This document shows, piece after piece, positions 35,587 through 43,526 of a DNA stretch of 64,000 nt. Source of the DNA: CAZSNT01 sp964607765 (GTDB lineage: Bacteria; Verrucomicrobiota; Lentisphaeria; Oligosphaerales; JABHEG01); the NCBI GenBank assembly GCA_964607765.1, contig CAZSNT010000022.1:1-64000 (forward strand), written 5' to 3'. A program made the translations under genes and the position numbers. The notes beneath the pieces are model-generated. The model ran no database searches. It was not told where the DNA came from and was given only the letters and a program-made list of their open reading frames with translations. Each line of letters opens with the position of its first letter. Position 1 is the first letter of the stretch.

Positions 35587-35979
35587 TCAGGGGGAGGGGT
35601 TGCCCAGGCGCTGTTCCCAGTCGTAGTCGCGCGAAGTAACGATCGTTTCGATCCGCTCCACCCGCCGCCGCAGATCCTCGAACGTGCGCCGCAGTCGCCG
35701 CAGCGCGAGCGCGCGGCTCTGCACATACGACTCGTAGAACTCCGCTTCCGCATCGGACCGCAGGGGCACGACAGGCTCCGGCTTCAGAACGAACGCGGCT
35801 ACGATGTAGATGATCACCACGGGCCAGCCCGTGGTCAGGATGAACGTGATGATCGCCAGCAGGCGCCACCACAGGACACCGACCCCGAAGTAGTCGGCCA
35901 AACCCCGGCAAACGCCCAGGAACAGGCCGCGACGCGAACGGTAGAGTCTTGCCCTGATCGGGCTGCTATTGCGGTCCAT
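35587..35979 (-). CDS. pspC: PspC-domain membrane protein
   Basis: 130 residues from ATG 35979. The PspC signature LYRSRRGLFLGVCRGLADYFGVGVLWWRLLAIITFIL (domain residues about 12-48) is followed by a second hydrophobic stretch and a charged C-terminal coiled coil with many Arg. In E. coli PspC with PspB senses inner-membrane stress and binds PspA. The start overlaps the upstream PspB-like gene by 14 bases. Last gene of the psp operon. Confidence 0.92.
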   Translation of the reverse strand: MDRNSSPIRARLYRSRRGLFLGVCRGLADYFGVGVLWWRLLAIITFILTTGWPVVIIYIVAAFVLKPEPVVPLRSDAEAEFYESYVQSRALALRRLRRTFEDLRRRVERIETIVTSRDYDWEQRLGNPSP

Positions 35980-36232
35980 GCTGCGTATCCTCCGTCCTGC
36001 CCTTGACATCCAGCAGTAGCGTCTCCAACGCCTCCACGCGCGATCCCAACTTCGCCACCTCGGCATACATCTCCTGGATCATGCGCGCCTCTTCCCGGCG
36101 CGATTCGGCGCCGCTGCCCCCACCCCCGCGCAACAGCATGGCCAGAAGAACGGTCAGGCCGACGGCGAGTAGAATGACAAAAGGAATCGCCAACAACAGC
36201 AGCATCCCGTAACTCATCGCGTTATATCCCAT
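35966..36232 (-). CDS. PspB-like phage-shock membrane protein
   Basis: 88 residues: one N-terminal membrane helix (MLLLLAIPFVILLAVGLTVLLAML) followed by a charged helix with EMYAEVAKLGSRVEALETLL, a coiled coil. This is the topology of PspB, and the gene sits exactly between pspA and pspC, overlapping pspC by 14 bases. Sequence similarity alone is limited, so the name rests on position and topology. ATG 36217 is an alternative start. Confidence 0.75.
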   Translation of the reverse strand: MGYNAMSYGMLLLLAIPFVILLAVGLTVLLAMLLRGGGGSGAESRREEARMIQEMYAEVAKLGSRVEALETLLLDVKGRTEDTQHGPQ

Positions 36233-36301
36233 CCCTGTCTGCCTTCATCAGCTGGAGAGCGTTCGTAAGGGGCGGCCGCAGTCACCCGGGCCCCGGTTCC
36301 C

Positions 36302-36315
36302 GCTACTCGCTACTC
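36302..36315 (-). repeat. GAGTAGC heptamer pair containing the pspA stop codon
   Basis: Two tandem GAGTAGC units on the minus strand; the first supplies the final Glu codon and the TAG stop of pspA. Confidence 0.8.
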
Positions 36316-36990
36316 GCCGGCGTGCGGCTTGCCGCCAGCCCGCTGTTTCATCTCTTCGAGCTCACGCTCAATATCCTCGTCACCGGTCAGTTCGGCAAAC
36401 GCTTCGTCCAGGGCGCTGCCGCGTCGGCTGTCGTTCACCAACTCCGCAGCAGCCTCCATGCGCTCGATTCGCCCCTCGAACTGCTCGAACCGTACCCACG
36501 CATCACTCGTGTCGGCGCGGCGGATGCCCTGCTGCGCCTGACGCTTGCGTTGCGCATGAATGTGGCGTCGCACCAGCACACGGTGCTTCTCACGTGCCGA
36601 GCTCAGCTTGTCCTCCAACTGATCGATGTCGCGGCGGTGCTGCTCGATCAGCTCCTGACACTCGGCCGCCTCCCGCTCGAGCGCATCGACCCGATCAGTG
36701 CACTGTCGCTTGCGCAACAAGGCCTCCCGCGTCAGGCCCTCACACCCTTTGCTCAACGCCAACTCGGCGCGCTCGGACCAGAGCGTGACGTTCTGTCCGG
36801 CCGCTTCCAGCTCACGCTCGATCTTCTTCCGTGTCGCCATTGTCCCGGCGCAGGACGCTTTGATCTCGACCAGCGTGTCCTCCATCTCCTGGATCATCAG
36901 CTTGATGAGCTTCTCCGGATCCTCCGCCTTCTCCAGCATCGCATTGATGTTCGAGCTCACAATGTCACGCAATCGTGTGAAAATGCCCAT
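36310..36990 (-). CDS. pspA: PspA/IM30 membrane-stress protein
   Basis: 226 residues from ATG 36990 (GAGGCAC eight bases upstream). Classic PspA start MGIFTRLRDIVSSNINAMLEKAEDPEKLIKLMIQEMED with amphipathic helix, then a long coiled coil to about residue 190. It forms ESCRT-III-like oligomers that protect damaged inner membrane and, in enterobacteria, holds PspF inactive. First gene of an operon with pspB-like and pspC. The stop TAG lies within two GAGTAGC heptamers (plus-strand 36302-36315). The sigma-54 promoter upstream and divergent pspF make the regulation clear. Confidence 0.97.
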   Translation of the reverse strand: MGIFTRLRDIVSSNINAMLEKAEDPEKLIKLMIQEMEDTLVEIKASCAGTMATRKKIERELEAAGQNVTLWSERAELALSKGCEGLTREALLRKRQCTDRVDALEREAAECQELIEQHRRDIDQLEDKLSSAREKHRVLVRRHIHAQRKRQAQQGIRRADTSDAWVRFEQFEGRIERMEAAAELVNDSRRGSALDEAFAELTGDEDIERELEEMKQRAGGKPHAGE

Positions 36991-37068
36991 GATAGTGCCT
37001 CGCTTCTCATCGCCCGGTGGGCGTCTGCGCCGACTCACGTCCGGCTCCTGCTCGATTCGCCAACCCCA

Positions 37069-37086
37069 ATGCACACTTCAAGCCAA
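37069..37086 (-). promoter_or_regulatory. Sigma-54 (-24/-12) promoter of the psp operon
   Basis: Minus-strand TTGGCTTGAAGTGTGCAT: GG and GC elements with exactly ten bases between them, as required for RpoN promoters (consensus TGGCACG-N4-TTGCA). A start about 12 bases downstream would be roughly 70 bases before pspA. The divergent gene encodes the matching sigma-54 activator PspF. Confidence 0.75.
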
Positions 37087-37288
37087 ACAGGGACAGCCGT
37101 GCTCTAGGTTCGTGAAAATCAACTCATTAGGAGCCCCGCCCCGCCTTCTCCATGGCACAGGCGAGGTGGTCAAAAAGGCCGTAAGGTGGCTGAAGAAGCT
37201 AGGAGATGGTATAGTAAGCCTGCCGGGCGGCGGCGGTTCTCTGCAACCGGTCAGGAATGGCCGCCCGTCGGAGAAGGAGACGATCCTG

Positions 37289-38335
37289 ATGCCGTCCCAT
37301 GCGGTCGAAGCTCTGGGCGAGTCGGATGCGTTTGTGGCATTCAATGAGGCCGTGTCACGGGTCGCCAAAGTGGAACGGCCCGTACTCATCGTCGGCGAAC
37401 GCGGCACGGGCAAGGAACTCGCCGCCAGACGCCTGCACTTTCTCTCGAACCGTTGGGATGGGCCGCTGGTCGCCCTGAACTGTGCGTCGTTGCCGGAGTC
37501 ACTGATCGAGGATGAGCTGTTCGGCCATGAGGCGGGCGCGTTCACCGGGGCCGTCGGCCCGCGGGCGGGCCGCTTCGAGGCGGCTGACCGAGGGACCTGC
37601 TTCCTGGACGAGATCGGCAACATCCCCGTTGAAACGCAGGAGAAGATCCTGCGTGTGGTGGAGTACGGCACATTCGAGCGTCTGGGCAGTTCAGAGGCGA
37701 TCCAGGTTGACGTACGCATTGTGGCGGCAACCAACGCGAACTTGGTCGAACTGGTGACGGCAGGCCGTTTCAAAGCGGACCTGCTGGACAGGCTCTCGTT
37801 CGAAGTCCTGCACGTGCCGCCGTTGCGGGAGCGCCACAGCGACGTGGTGCTGTTGAGCAATCACTTCGCCGTGCGCATGGCGCACGAGCTCGGCCGGCGA
37901 CAACTGCCCGAGTTCGCCGGTCGCGCCTTGACCAAGCTCACGTCCTACGAGTGGCCCGGCAACATTCGGGAGCTGAAGAACGTGGTGGAGCGTGCCGTGT
38001 ATCGGTCTGACGGCCCTCGGATCGGGCCGGATGCCATCGACTTCGATCCGTTTCGCCAGGACACGGCCGGCGTTGAGGAACGGGCCGCGGTCAAAGCGCC
38101 GGACCTTGGCGCTGCCACGGTTGCCGCCGAGGCGGCCCAATCCCCACTGCCGGCCGCGCTGATGACCAGACCGTTGAAGGAGGCGCTGCGGGAACTCGAG
38201 CGGGTCAGGCTCCGTCGCGCACTGCAGCAGAACCGCTACAACCAGCGCCGCAGCGCCGCCGCCTTGGGGCTCAGCTACGACCAGTTCCGCGGCATCTACC
38301 GCAAGCACCGGAGCAGCCTCGATCCGGCAGGTTAA
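37289..38335 (+). CDS. pspF: PspF-like sigma-54-dependent activator
   Basis: 348 residues from ATG 37289 with AAGGAG upstream; the frame is open to 36698 but that part is antisense to pspA. It is a bare AAA+ activator with no N-terminal sensor domain, just like PspF. Walker A GERGTGKE (36-43), the sigma-54 contact loop GAFTGA (83-88), Walker B FLDEIG (105-110), R-finger region and a C-terminal Fis-type helix-turn-helix (NRYNQRRSAAALGLSYDQFRGIYRKH) are intact. Divergent from pspABC, whose promoter it should activate when PspA releases it. Confidence 0.95.
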   Translation: MPSHAVEALGESDAFVAFNEAVSRVAKVERPVLIVGERGTGKELAARRLHFLSNRWDGPLVALNCASLPESLIEDELFGHEAGAFTGAVGPRAGRFEAADRGTCFLDEIGNIPVETQEKILRVVEYGTFERLGSSEAIQVDVRIVAATNANLVELVTAGRFKADLLDRLSFEVLHVPPLRERHSDVVLLSNHFAVRMAHELGRRQLPEFAGRALTKLTSYEWPGNIRELKNVVERAVYRSDGPRIGPDAIDFDPFRQDTAGVEERAAVKAPDLGAATVAAEAAQSPLPAALMTRPLKEALRELERVRLRRALQQNRYNQRRSAAALGLSYDQFRGIYRKHRSSLDPAG

Positions 38336-38458
38336 GTCAGGCACCCGCCCTCGCCCGCCCATCTGCCGGCCCACAATCCCCTTCGTCCTCCTCTTCGTCC
38401 TCGCCAGGAAATCGCAGCGTGGACAGCGCCGGTCGAGCAGGGCAACCCGGCGTCCCGT

Positions 38459-39232
38459 CTACCGTGTCGGAAATGTGCCCTGGAGCGCGTCCTGGACAAT
38501 CTTCTTGACGACCGGAGAGAAGTCCTTGTTCAGCATCCACTTCAGGTAGCCCGCCTCGCGCGCGGCCAACTCGCGCAGAGGAATGCCGGACTTCTGTCCG
38601 AATGCGATCACCACCTCACCCGCGCGCCAGCGCAGCTTGCCTTCGTCGTCCACCTGGTCCGGGTCCCGCGGGTTGCAGATGTCGTGCAGGCCGTCGACCG
38701 TTCGCGGCAGGTCGGCGTAGCGTTGACACTGGCCCAGCAGCACTTGCCAGGTCGCTTCGCAGTCGGCCGCGGCACCGTGCGCTCCCACGTGCTCCTCACC
38801 GCAGTAGAACATGAGGGCTGCGGACAGGTTGCGCGGTTCGCGCATGTGGAAGATGCGCTGTGCGTCTACTACCTGCACATCCGCCCAGTCCAGCTCTGCT
38901 CCGGCTCGAGCCAGTTCGGCCTTGAGCAGGGGAATGTCGAAACGGATGAGCGAGAACCCGGCCAGATCGGCGCCGGTCAGGAAGCACACGACCTGCTCGG
39001 CTACCGCTTTGAACGGAGGGCAGTCGGCAACGTCCGCATCAGTGATGCCGTGCACGGCTGTGGCTTCGGGGGGAATGGGCCGTTGCGGGTGCACGCGCAG
39101 GTTCAGCTCTTCGCGGCGTCCGGTCGGGTGCACTTTGAGCGCCCCAAACTCCACAATGCGGTCGAACCGGGGATTGATTCCGGTAGTCTCCAGGTCGAAC
39201 ACGATCAACGGCCGTTGCAGTTGCAGAATCAT
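38459..39232 (-). CDS. DnaQ-like 3'-5' exonuclease
   Basis: 257 residues from ATG 39232 (AGAGGAACC upstream). DEDDh exonuclease: ExoI motif FDLETTG with D13 and E15, HGITDADV, ExoII FSLIRFDIPLL, ExoIII HGAAADCEATWQVL. The C-terminal 80 residues (KLRWRAGEVVIAFGQKSG ... LKWMLNKDFSPVVKKIVQDAL) match a small domain frequent in stand-alone bacterial exonucleases of this type. Role: proofreading, repair or RNA trimming. Convergent with pspF. Confidence 0.93.
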   Translation of the reverse strand: MILQLQRPLIVFDLETTGINPRFDRIVEFGALKVHPTGRREELNLRVHPQRPIPPEATAVHGITDADVADCPPFKAVAEQVVCFLTGADLAGFSLIRFDIPLLKAELARAGAELDWADVQVVDAQRIFHMREPRNLSAALMFYCGEEHVGAHGAAADCEATWQVLLGQCQRYADLPRTVDGLHDICNPRDPDQVDDEGKLRWRAGEVVIAFGQKSGIPLRELAAREAGYLKWMLNKDFSPVVKKIVQDALQGTFPTR

Positions 39233-39501
39233 CTGGTTCCTCTGTCCGGGTGTTCTTGTGTCGTTCGCGGCTGCGCCGTCCGTGATGCGGCGGCGGACAT
39301 GGGTTGGAGGGGAGAACGGCGGCTGTCCGGCGGTCCGGTCCACGCGTCTCACCGTAGCGTGCGGTTGCTGCGAAGGCAAGGGAGATTTCCTGGCATCTTA
39401 GGCGACTTTGGGTTTGGAACACGCGAAACCGCCGCTAAGGTATGCGGTGTCGATATGTGTTGATGTGTGCAGTGATGTGTACCAGCAGGAGGGTAACACT
39501 G

Positions 39502-40140
39502 ATGGCAGAGGAACTTCTGGAGCAATTGGCGGACTTGGTCATCAAGGGCAGAGCCCCGGAGACCGAAGAGACGACTCAGAAAGCCATTGACGCGGGAATG
39601 CCTGTGGGGGACATCCTGAACCAAGGCTTGGTCGCCGGCATGGCGGTGATCGGTGACAGATTCAAGCGTAATGAAGTTTATGTGCCGGAAGTCCTGATCG
39701 CCGCACGCGCCATGAAGGCGGGCATGGGCCTGCTGAAGCCGCTGCTGGCCGAGTCCGGCGTGAAGCCGAAGGGCACCGTCTGTGTCGGCACGGTCAAGGG
39801 CGACCTGCACGACATCGGCAAGAACCTGGTCTGCATGATGCTCGAAGGCGCGGGCTACAAAGTCGTGGACCTCGGCGTCAACGTGGAAGCCGAGAACTTC
39901 GTGGCAGCGGCCAAGGAGAACGCCGCAGACGCCGTGGGCATGAGCGCACTGCTCACCACGACCATGACATCGATGAAGAGCACCATCGACGCATTCGTGG
40001 AAGCGGGCTGTCGCGACGACGTCAAGATCATGGTCGGCGGCGCCCCGCTCACGCAGAATTTCTCCGATGAGATCGGTGCGGACGGGTACGCTCCCGATGC
40101 GGCCTCCGCAGTCGACCTGCTCGCCGAGCTTATGGGCTGA
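39502..40140 (+). CDS. Corrinoid (B12)-binding methyltransferase protein
   Basis: 212 residues with AGGAGGG nine bases before ATG 39502. An N-terminal helical cap domain (residues 1-88) precedes a B12-binding Rossmann domain with the lower-axial-ligand motif DLHDIGKN (D101-x-H103-x-x-G106), VDLGVNVEAENF, VGMSALLTTTM and VGGAPLTQNF. It is of the MtaC/MtbC/MtmC type that carries methyl groups between a substrate methyltransferase and a second one. No methyltransferase gene is adjacent; the URO-D-like protein at 11440 is the only candidate relative in the window. A terminator follows, so it is a single-gene unit. Confidence 0.95.
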   Translation: MAEELLEQLADLVIKGRAPETEETTQKAIDAGMPVGDILNQGLVAGMAVIGDRFKRNEVYVPEVLIAARAMKAGMGLLKPLLAESGVKPKGTVCVGTVKGDLHDIGKNLVCMMLEGAGYKVVDLGVNVEAENFVAAAKENAADAVGMSALLTTTMTSMKSTIDAFVEAGCRDDVKIMVGGAPLTQNFSDEIGADGYAPDAASAVDLLAELMG

Positions 40141-40186
40141 AGTGAGCCGAGCCGGCGCTGCCGGGTTGATCGCGAGTAGTTTCAGA

Positions 40187-40228
40187 ACGCCTTGGCGGCG
40201 CCCCTGCCGCCAGGGCGTTCCCTTTTTT
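40187..40228 (+). terminator. Rho-independent terminator after the corrinoid protein gene
   Basis: 13-bp stem ACGCCTTGGCGGC / GCCGCCAGGGCGT (one G-T pair), six-base loop, followed by TTCCCTTTTTT. The clearest intrinsic terminator in the window. Confidence 0.92.
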
Positions 40229-40242
40229 GCGGAGATGGCACA

Positions 40243-41097
40243 ATGCAGTTCGTACTGTTCTCGAAGCACTGGAAAGAGCTCGACATCGAGGGGATGGTCG
40301 AGCGGACACTCGAGATTGGCGCCGACGGCGTGGACCTGGCCGTGCGCCCCGGCTTCGTCGTCAATCCGGACAATGTGCGCACGGAGCTTGCGCCTGCCGT
40401 CGCCAAGTTCCGCGCGGCCGGGCTCGACGTGCCCATGATCTCGACGGACGCGGGTTTCATCAGCCCGGACGACCCCGTTGCGGAGTCGACGGCGGCTGCG
40501 CTCCAGGAGGCCGGCGTGCGCTACGGCAAGCTGGGCTACTGGCGCTGGCGCGACGGCGAGACCCCGTACTGGGAGCAGGTCGCGAAGATCCGGCATGACC
40601 TGGAAGGGTTCGAAGCGCTCGGCCGCAGGTACGGCGTGACCTTCTGCTACCACACGCACAGCGACTACTTCGGGCTCAACGCGGCCGCCATGATGGACTT
40701 GCTCGAGGGCCGCGACCCGCAACACATGGGCGCGTACCTGGACACGGGCCACCTGCACTACTGCGGCGAGCCGTACCCCATGGCCATCGACATCGTGGGG
40801 CGCTATCTCACGCTCGTCTCGTTCAAAGACACGTCGTTCAAGCGCGTGAACGACGAGGCGGAGGAGCTGCCGGAGTGGAAGCGCGTCATTGTGCCCGCCG
40901 GTTACGGCGTGGTGAAGTGGCAGAGCGTGTTCGGCGGCCTCATCAAGGCCGGCTACGACGGCGTGTGCAGCTGTCATTGCGAGTTCGCTGCGTCATCCCC
41001 GGAGGAGTTCCTGCACCTGCAGAAACGCGAGGTCGCGTATCTTCGCAATCAGCACGCGCAAGCGCAAACCCGTGCCGCCGCGGCATCGACTCAGTAA
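40243..41097 (+). CDS. Xylose isomerase-like TIM-barrel protein
   Basis: 284 residues from ATG 40243, preceded by GGAG. TIM barrel of the AP-endonuclease-2/sugar isomerase superfamily: EIGADGVDLAVRPG, VTFCYHTHSDYF, MGAYLDTGHLHYC, LVSFKDTSF and GVCSCHCEF supply the metal-ligand positions. Likely a sugar epimerase or isomerase in carbohydrate catabolism. Its TAA stop is the start of a GAGTAGC-type heptamer array. Confidence 0.85.
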   Translation: MQFVLFSKHWKELDIEGMVERTLEIGADGVDLAVRPGFVVNPDNVRTELAPAVAKFRAAGLDVPMISTDAGFISPDDPVAESTAAALQEAGVRYGKLGYWRWRDGETPYWEQVAKIRHDLEGFEALGRRYGVTFCYHTHSDYFGLNAAAMMDLLEGRDPQHMGAYLDTGHLHYCGEPYPMAIDIVGRYLTLVSFKDTSFKRVNDEAEELPEWKRVIVPAGYGVVKWQSVFGGLIKAGYDGVCSCHCEFAASSPEEFLHLQKREVAYLRNQHAQAQTRAAAASTQ

Positions 41098-41126
41098 CGA
41101 GTAGCGGGGAGCGAGTAGCGAGTAGC
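41092..41126 (+). repeat. GAGTAGC heptamer array spanning an isomerase stop codon
   Basis: Five heptamers: CAGTAAC (containing the TAA stop), GAGTAGC, GGGGAGC, GAGTAGC, GAGTAGC. Confidence 0.88.
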
Positions 41127-41141
41127 GGGGACAGAGGAATG

Positions 41142-41204
41142 CCTGGCGCCTAACCCCTAACGCCTAGCGCCTAACCCCTAACGCCTAGCCCCTAACCCCT
41201 GACG
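41142..41204 (-). repeat. CCTAACS heptamer array running into the HlyD-type gene
   Basis: Nine heptamers of CCTARCS type. The last four units lie inside the minus-strand coding region ending at 41178 and encode its last residues (QGLGARR) and the stop. Confidence 0.9.
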
Positions 41205-42662
41205 AATCCAGATGATCGCCCGTGCCGTGGTGCCGGTTACCGGCGTGCCCTCGAGCGGGGCGAGCGGCCGGATCCTGACCCACACCCGGTCGGCTTGCGT
41301 CGTGCGCAGCGAGGCCCCGCCGAGATCGACCGTGCCGCGTTCCAGCGACTGCGTGTGAAGGCTGACCTGCTCGACCACCGCGTCGACGTAGGAGCCCGAG
41401 CCGGCCGGCACACGGACCTGTGCCGCCTGGCCGGCCTCCACCAGCATGGCGTCCTCCTCCCGAACGAACCCCTCGATCCAGCGCGGTTTGCTGTCGTCGC
41501 TCACCAGGATGCAGGGCACGCCTTTGCGGCAGACCTCGCCCACATCATCGAAGACGCGTGTCACGGTGCCGGACACCGGGCTGATGATCTCCATGCTCTC
41601 CAGCGCGGCGGCGCGGCCCCTTATCTCTGCGTCGCTCTTGGTGATCTCCGCTTCGGCTGCCCGGGTCTTCTCCTGGGCTATGGCCACCGCCGTGCGTTTG
41701 GCCTGGGCCTGTTTCAGGCGGGCTTCCGCTTCCGTCTGCTCCGCCTTGCGGATGGTGAGGTCGGCACGCAGCGCATCCAGCTCTTTCTCGCTCGCCATGA
41801 CCAGGGCGAGACCTGCTTCCCTCGCGGCCAGCCCCTGCGCAGCTGCTTCGATCTCGTCCGGCGTGGCACCGGCACGCAGCCGTGCGAGCTCCAGCTCCGC
41901 TTCACGCACGGCATTTTCCTGCATGGTAAGCCGGGTCTTGCGTTCCTCGAGCTGATGCTGGGAGTGGATGCCGTCCACCACGAGTGCCTCAGACTGGCGC
42001 ACCTCCAGCGCGTAGAGCGCCTGCAGGGCCTTGGCGGTGGCCACCCGCGCCTCCGCTGCCTGGACCAGTTCCTTGCGCGTGCCTGCCTTGACTTGCTTGA
42101 GCGTCGCGCGTGCTTCCTCTGCCTGGGCTTTCGCCTGCTGCGCCTCCGCTGCCAGGCGCGCCACGCGCAGATCGATTACGGCCTGGGCCGCCGTGACCTG
42201 CGCTTTGGCCACGGCCAGTTGTGCCTCGGCCATGTGAATGTCGGCCTCCACCTGCGCGGACACCAGCGTGCACTGGGCCTGGGCTTCGGCCAGCCTGCTG
42301 CGCCGGATCAGGTGGTCGGCGCGTGCGGCCTCGAGAGCGGCCACCAGCTCGGAGTCGTCAAGACGCGCCAGCCGCTCGCCTTTGCTCACCTGCTGCTTCT
42401 CCTTGACATACACTTCCAGCAAGCGGGCATCGACCTTCGACGAGAGCGCCGCCACGCTTGCCTGAACGCGCGCGCTCACCGTGCGCACCGTGCAGAAACT
42501 GAACCAGAGGAACACGCTCAGACCGATCAAGGCACAGATCAGCACACCCCCCACACCCCACACAATGCGCTGCATCCAGCGCCGTTTCTTGCGGCGCGGC
42601 GTGCCGCCCCGCGCCTTGCGTCGCAGGTCGTAGTTGCCGTCCTTGTTGCTTTCGGAGGCCAT
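41178..42662 (-). CDS. HlyD-family membrane fusion / efflux adaptor protein
   Basis: 494 residues from ATG 42662. A basic N-terminus, one membrane helix (IVWGVGGVLICALIGLSVFLWF, about 32-54), a split lipoyl/barrel-sandwich domain (VDARLLEVYVKEKQQVSKGERLARLDDSE ... SMEIISPVSGTVTRVFDDVGEVC), and a very long Ala/Glu-rich coiled-coil hairpin between them (about 105-350). A C-terminal beta-barrel follows (GQAAQVRVPAG). It would link an inner-membrane exporter to the outer membrane; the ABC protein two genes upstream is the natural partner. The last eight codons derive from a heptamer repeat, so the native C-terminus has been replaced. Confidence 0.9.
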   Translation of the reverse strand: MASESNKDGNYDLRRKARGGTPRRKKRRWMQRIVWGVGGVLICALIGLSVFLWFSFCTVRTVSARVQASVAALSSKVDARLLEVYVKEKQQVSKGERLARLDDSELVAALEAARADHLIRRSRLAEAQAQCTLVSAQVEADIHMAEAQLAVAKAQVTAAQAVIDLRVARLAAEAQQAKAQAEEARATLKQVKAGTRKELVQAAEARVATAKALQALYALEVRQSEALVVDGIHSQHQLEERKTRLTMQENAVREAELELARLRAGATPDEIEAAAQGLAAREAGLALVMASEKELDALRADLTIRKAEQTEAEARLKQAQAKRTAVAIAQEKTRAAEAEITKSDAEIRGRAAALESMEIISPVSGTVTRVFDDVGEVCRKGVPCILVSDDSKPRWIEGFVREEDAMLVEAGQAAQVRVPAGSGSYVDAVVEQVSLHTQSLERGTVDLGGASLRTTQADRVWVRIRPLAPLEGTPVTGTTARAIIWIRQGLGARR

Positions 42663-42675
42663 GTGTGCCGTATCC

Positions 42676-43224
42676 TCACGTTTCGGTCGAGACGAGCATC
42701 TGGCTGTGCGCATCCAGATCCGCGATATTCTCTATCTCGAAGCGGTTGCCGTCAACATCGCTGATCAGGTAGCGCCCGTGCGGCAGAATGCGAATGTGGC
42801 GGTTCCGATCGCTGACTTCGAACGTGGCCGCGCCGCGGTCCGTGTCCACGTCCCAGAGCGAAACGCCCATCGCTTCGGTGACCTCGTGCACGCATTGGAT
42901 CCGGGCCACGTAATACATGCGGCCCAGGGCCTGTTGCAGCGCCCCGGCGCTCGCTTCGTCCAGATGCTCAGGGTCGCGCAGCAGTACCTTCTCCACGCCG
43001 CGATCGTCGACGAAGCTGATGTAGCTCGCCTTCGTCGAAAGCGGAAACACGCGCCGTGGCCGGAGTCCGGCGAAATCCTCGTCCGCAACCGTTACGTGCA
43101 GCTCGCACGCATCGTCTTCCCAGACCCGGGTCGCCGCCGCCTCAACGGCCCACTCGACAGCGGGGCCCGAGGTCGCGCCGGACGGCGTGTCCGACACTGG
43201 CTCTTTCTCTTCCGTTTGCTGCAT
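42676..43224 (-). CDS. DUF1854-domain protein
   Basis: 182 residues. From residue 40 onward it matches DUF1854: VADEDFAGLRPRRVFPLS, ISFVDDRGVEKVLLRDPEHLD, YYVARIQCVHEVTEAMGVSLWDVDTDRGAATFEVSDR, IRILPHGRYLISDVDGNRFEIENI. Proteins of this family are typically encoded next to an ABC exporter, some named for association with cyanophycin metabolism; the same arrangement exists here. GAGGGA precedes ATG 43224 and the adaptor gene starts 13 bases after the stop. Molecular function unknown. Confidence 0.82.
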   Translation of the reverse strand: MQQTEEKEPVSDTPSGATSGPAVEWAVEAAATRVWEDDACELHVTVADEDFAGLRPRRVFPLSTKASYISFVDDRGVEKVLLRDPEHLDEASAGALQQALGRMYYVARIQCVHEVTEAMGVSLWDVDTDRGAATFEVSDRNRHIRILPHGRYLISDVDGNRFEIENIADLDAHSQMLVSTET

Positions 43225-43390
43225 TCCCTCGTTTCCGTTCCTTGTCCCGCTCCCTGTTTCCTCGTCCTCGTCCCCGTCCTCGTCCCCGTGTCCTCCGCCC
43301 TCCGGATGACTGAATGACTCAGTGACTCAGTGACTCATGTGGGCTGGCGCTTCGCATCCCGCATCTCCGCCGCTCCCCGCTCCTCCCTCT

Positions 43391-43523
43391 CGTTCCTCGC
43401 TCCTCGCTCCTCGTTCCTCGCTCCTCGCTCCTCGTTCCTCCCTCCTCGTTCCTCCCTCCTCCCTCCTCGCTCCTCGTTCCTCGTTCCTCGCTCCTCGCTC
43501 CTCGTTCCTCCCTCCTCCCTCCT
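43391..43523 (-). repeat. Nineteen-unit heptamer array after the ABC transporter stop codon
   Basis: Nineteen contiguous 7-bp units of consensus CSYTCCT on the plus strand, separated from the ABC gene's TGA stop (43529-43527) by only CCC. The remaining gap (43225-43390) is pyrimidine-rich with a 12-bp CGTCCTCGTCCC tandem near 43257 and an 8-bp TGACTCAG tandem at about 43314-43335; no gene in it. Confidence 0.92.
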
Positions 43524-43526
43524 CCC

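Noticed and set aside
36698..37288. N-terminal extension of PspF
   Set aside because: The extension is antisense to pspA, Ser-rich and without homology; a good ribosome-binding site precedes ATG 37289.
41142..41204. CCTAACC repeats as telomere-like DNA
   Set aside because: The repeats are short, internal, imperfect and tied to stop codons in a bacterial gene context; nothing suggests a chromosome end.
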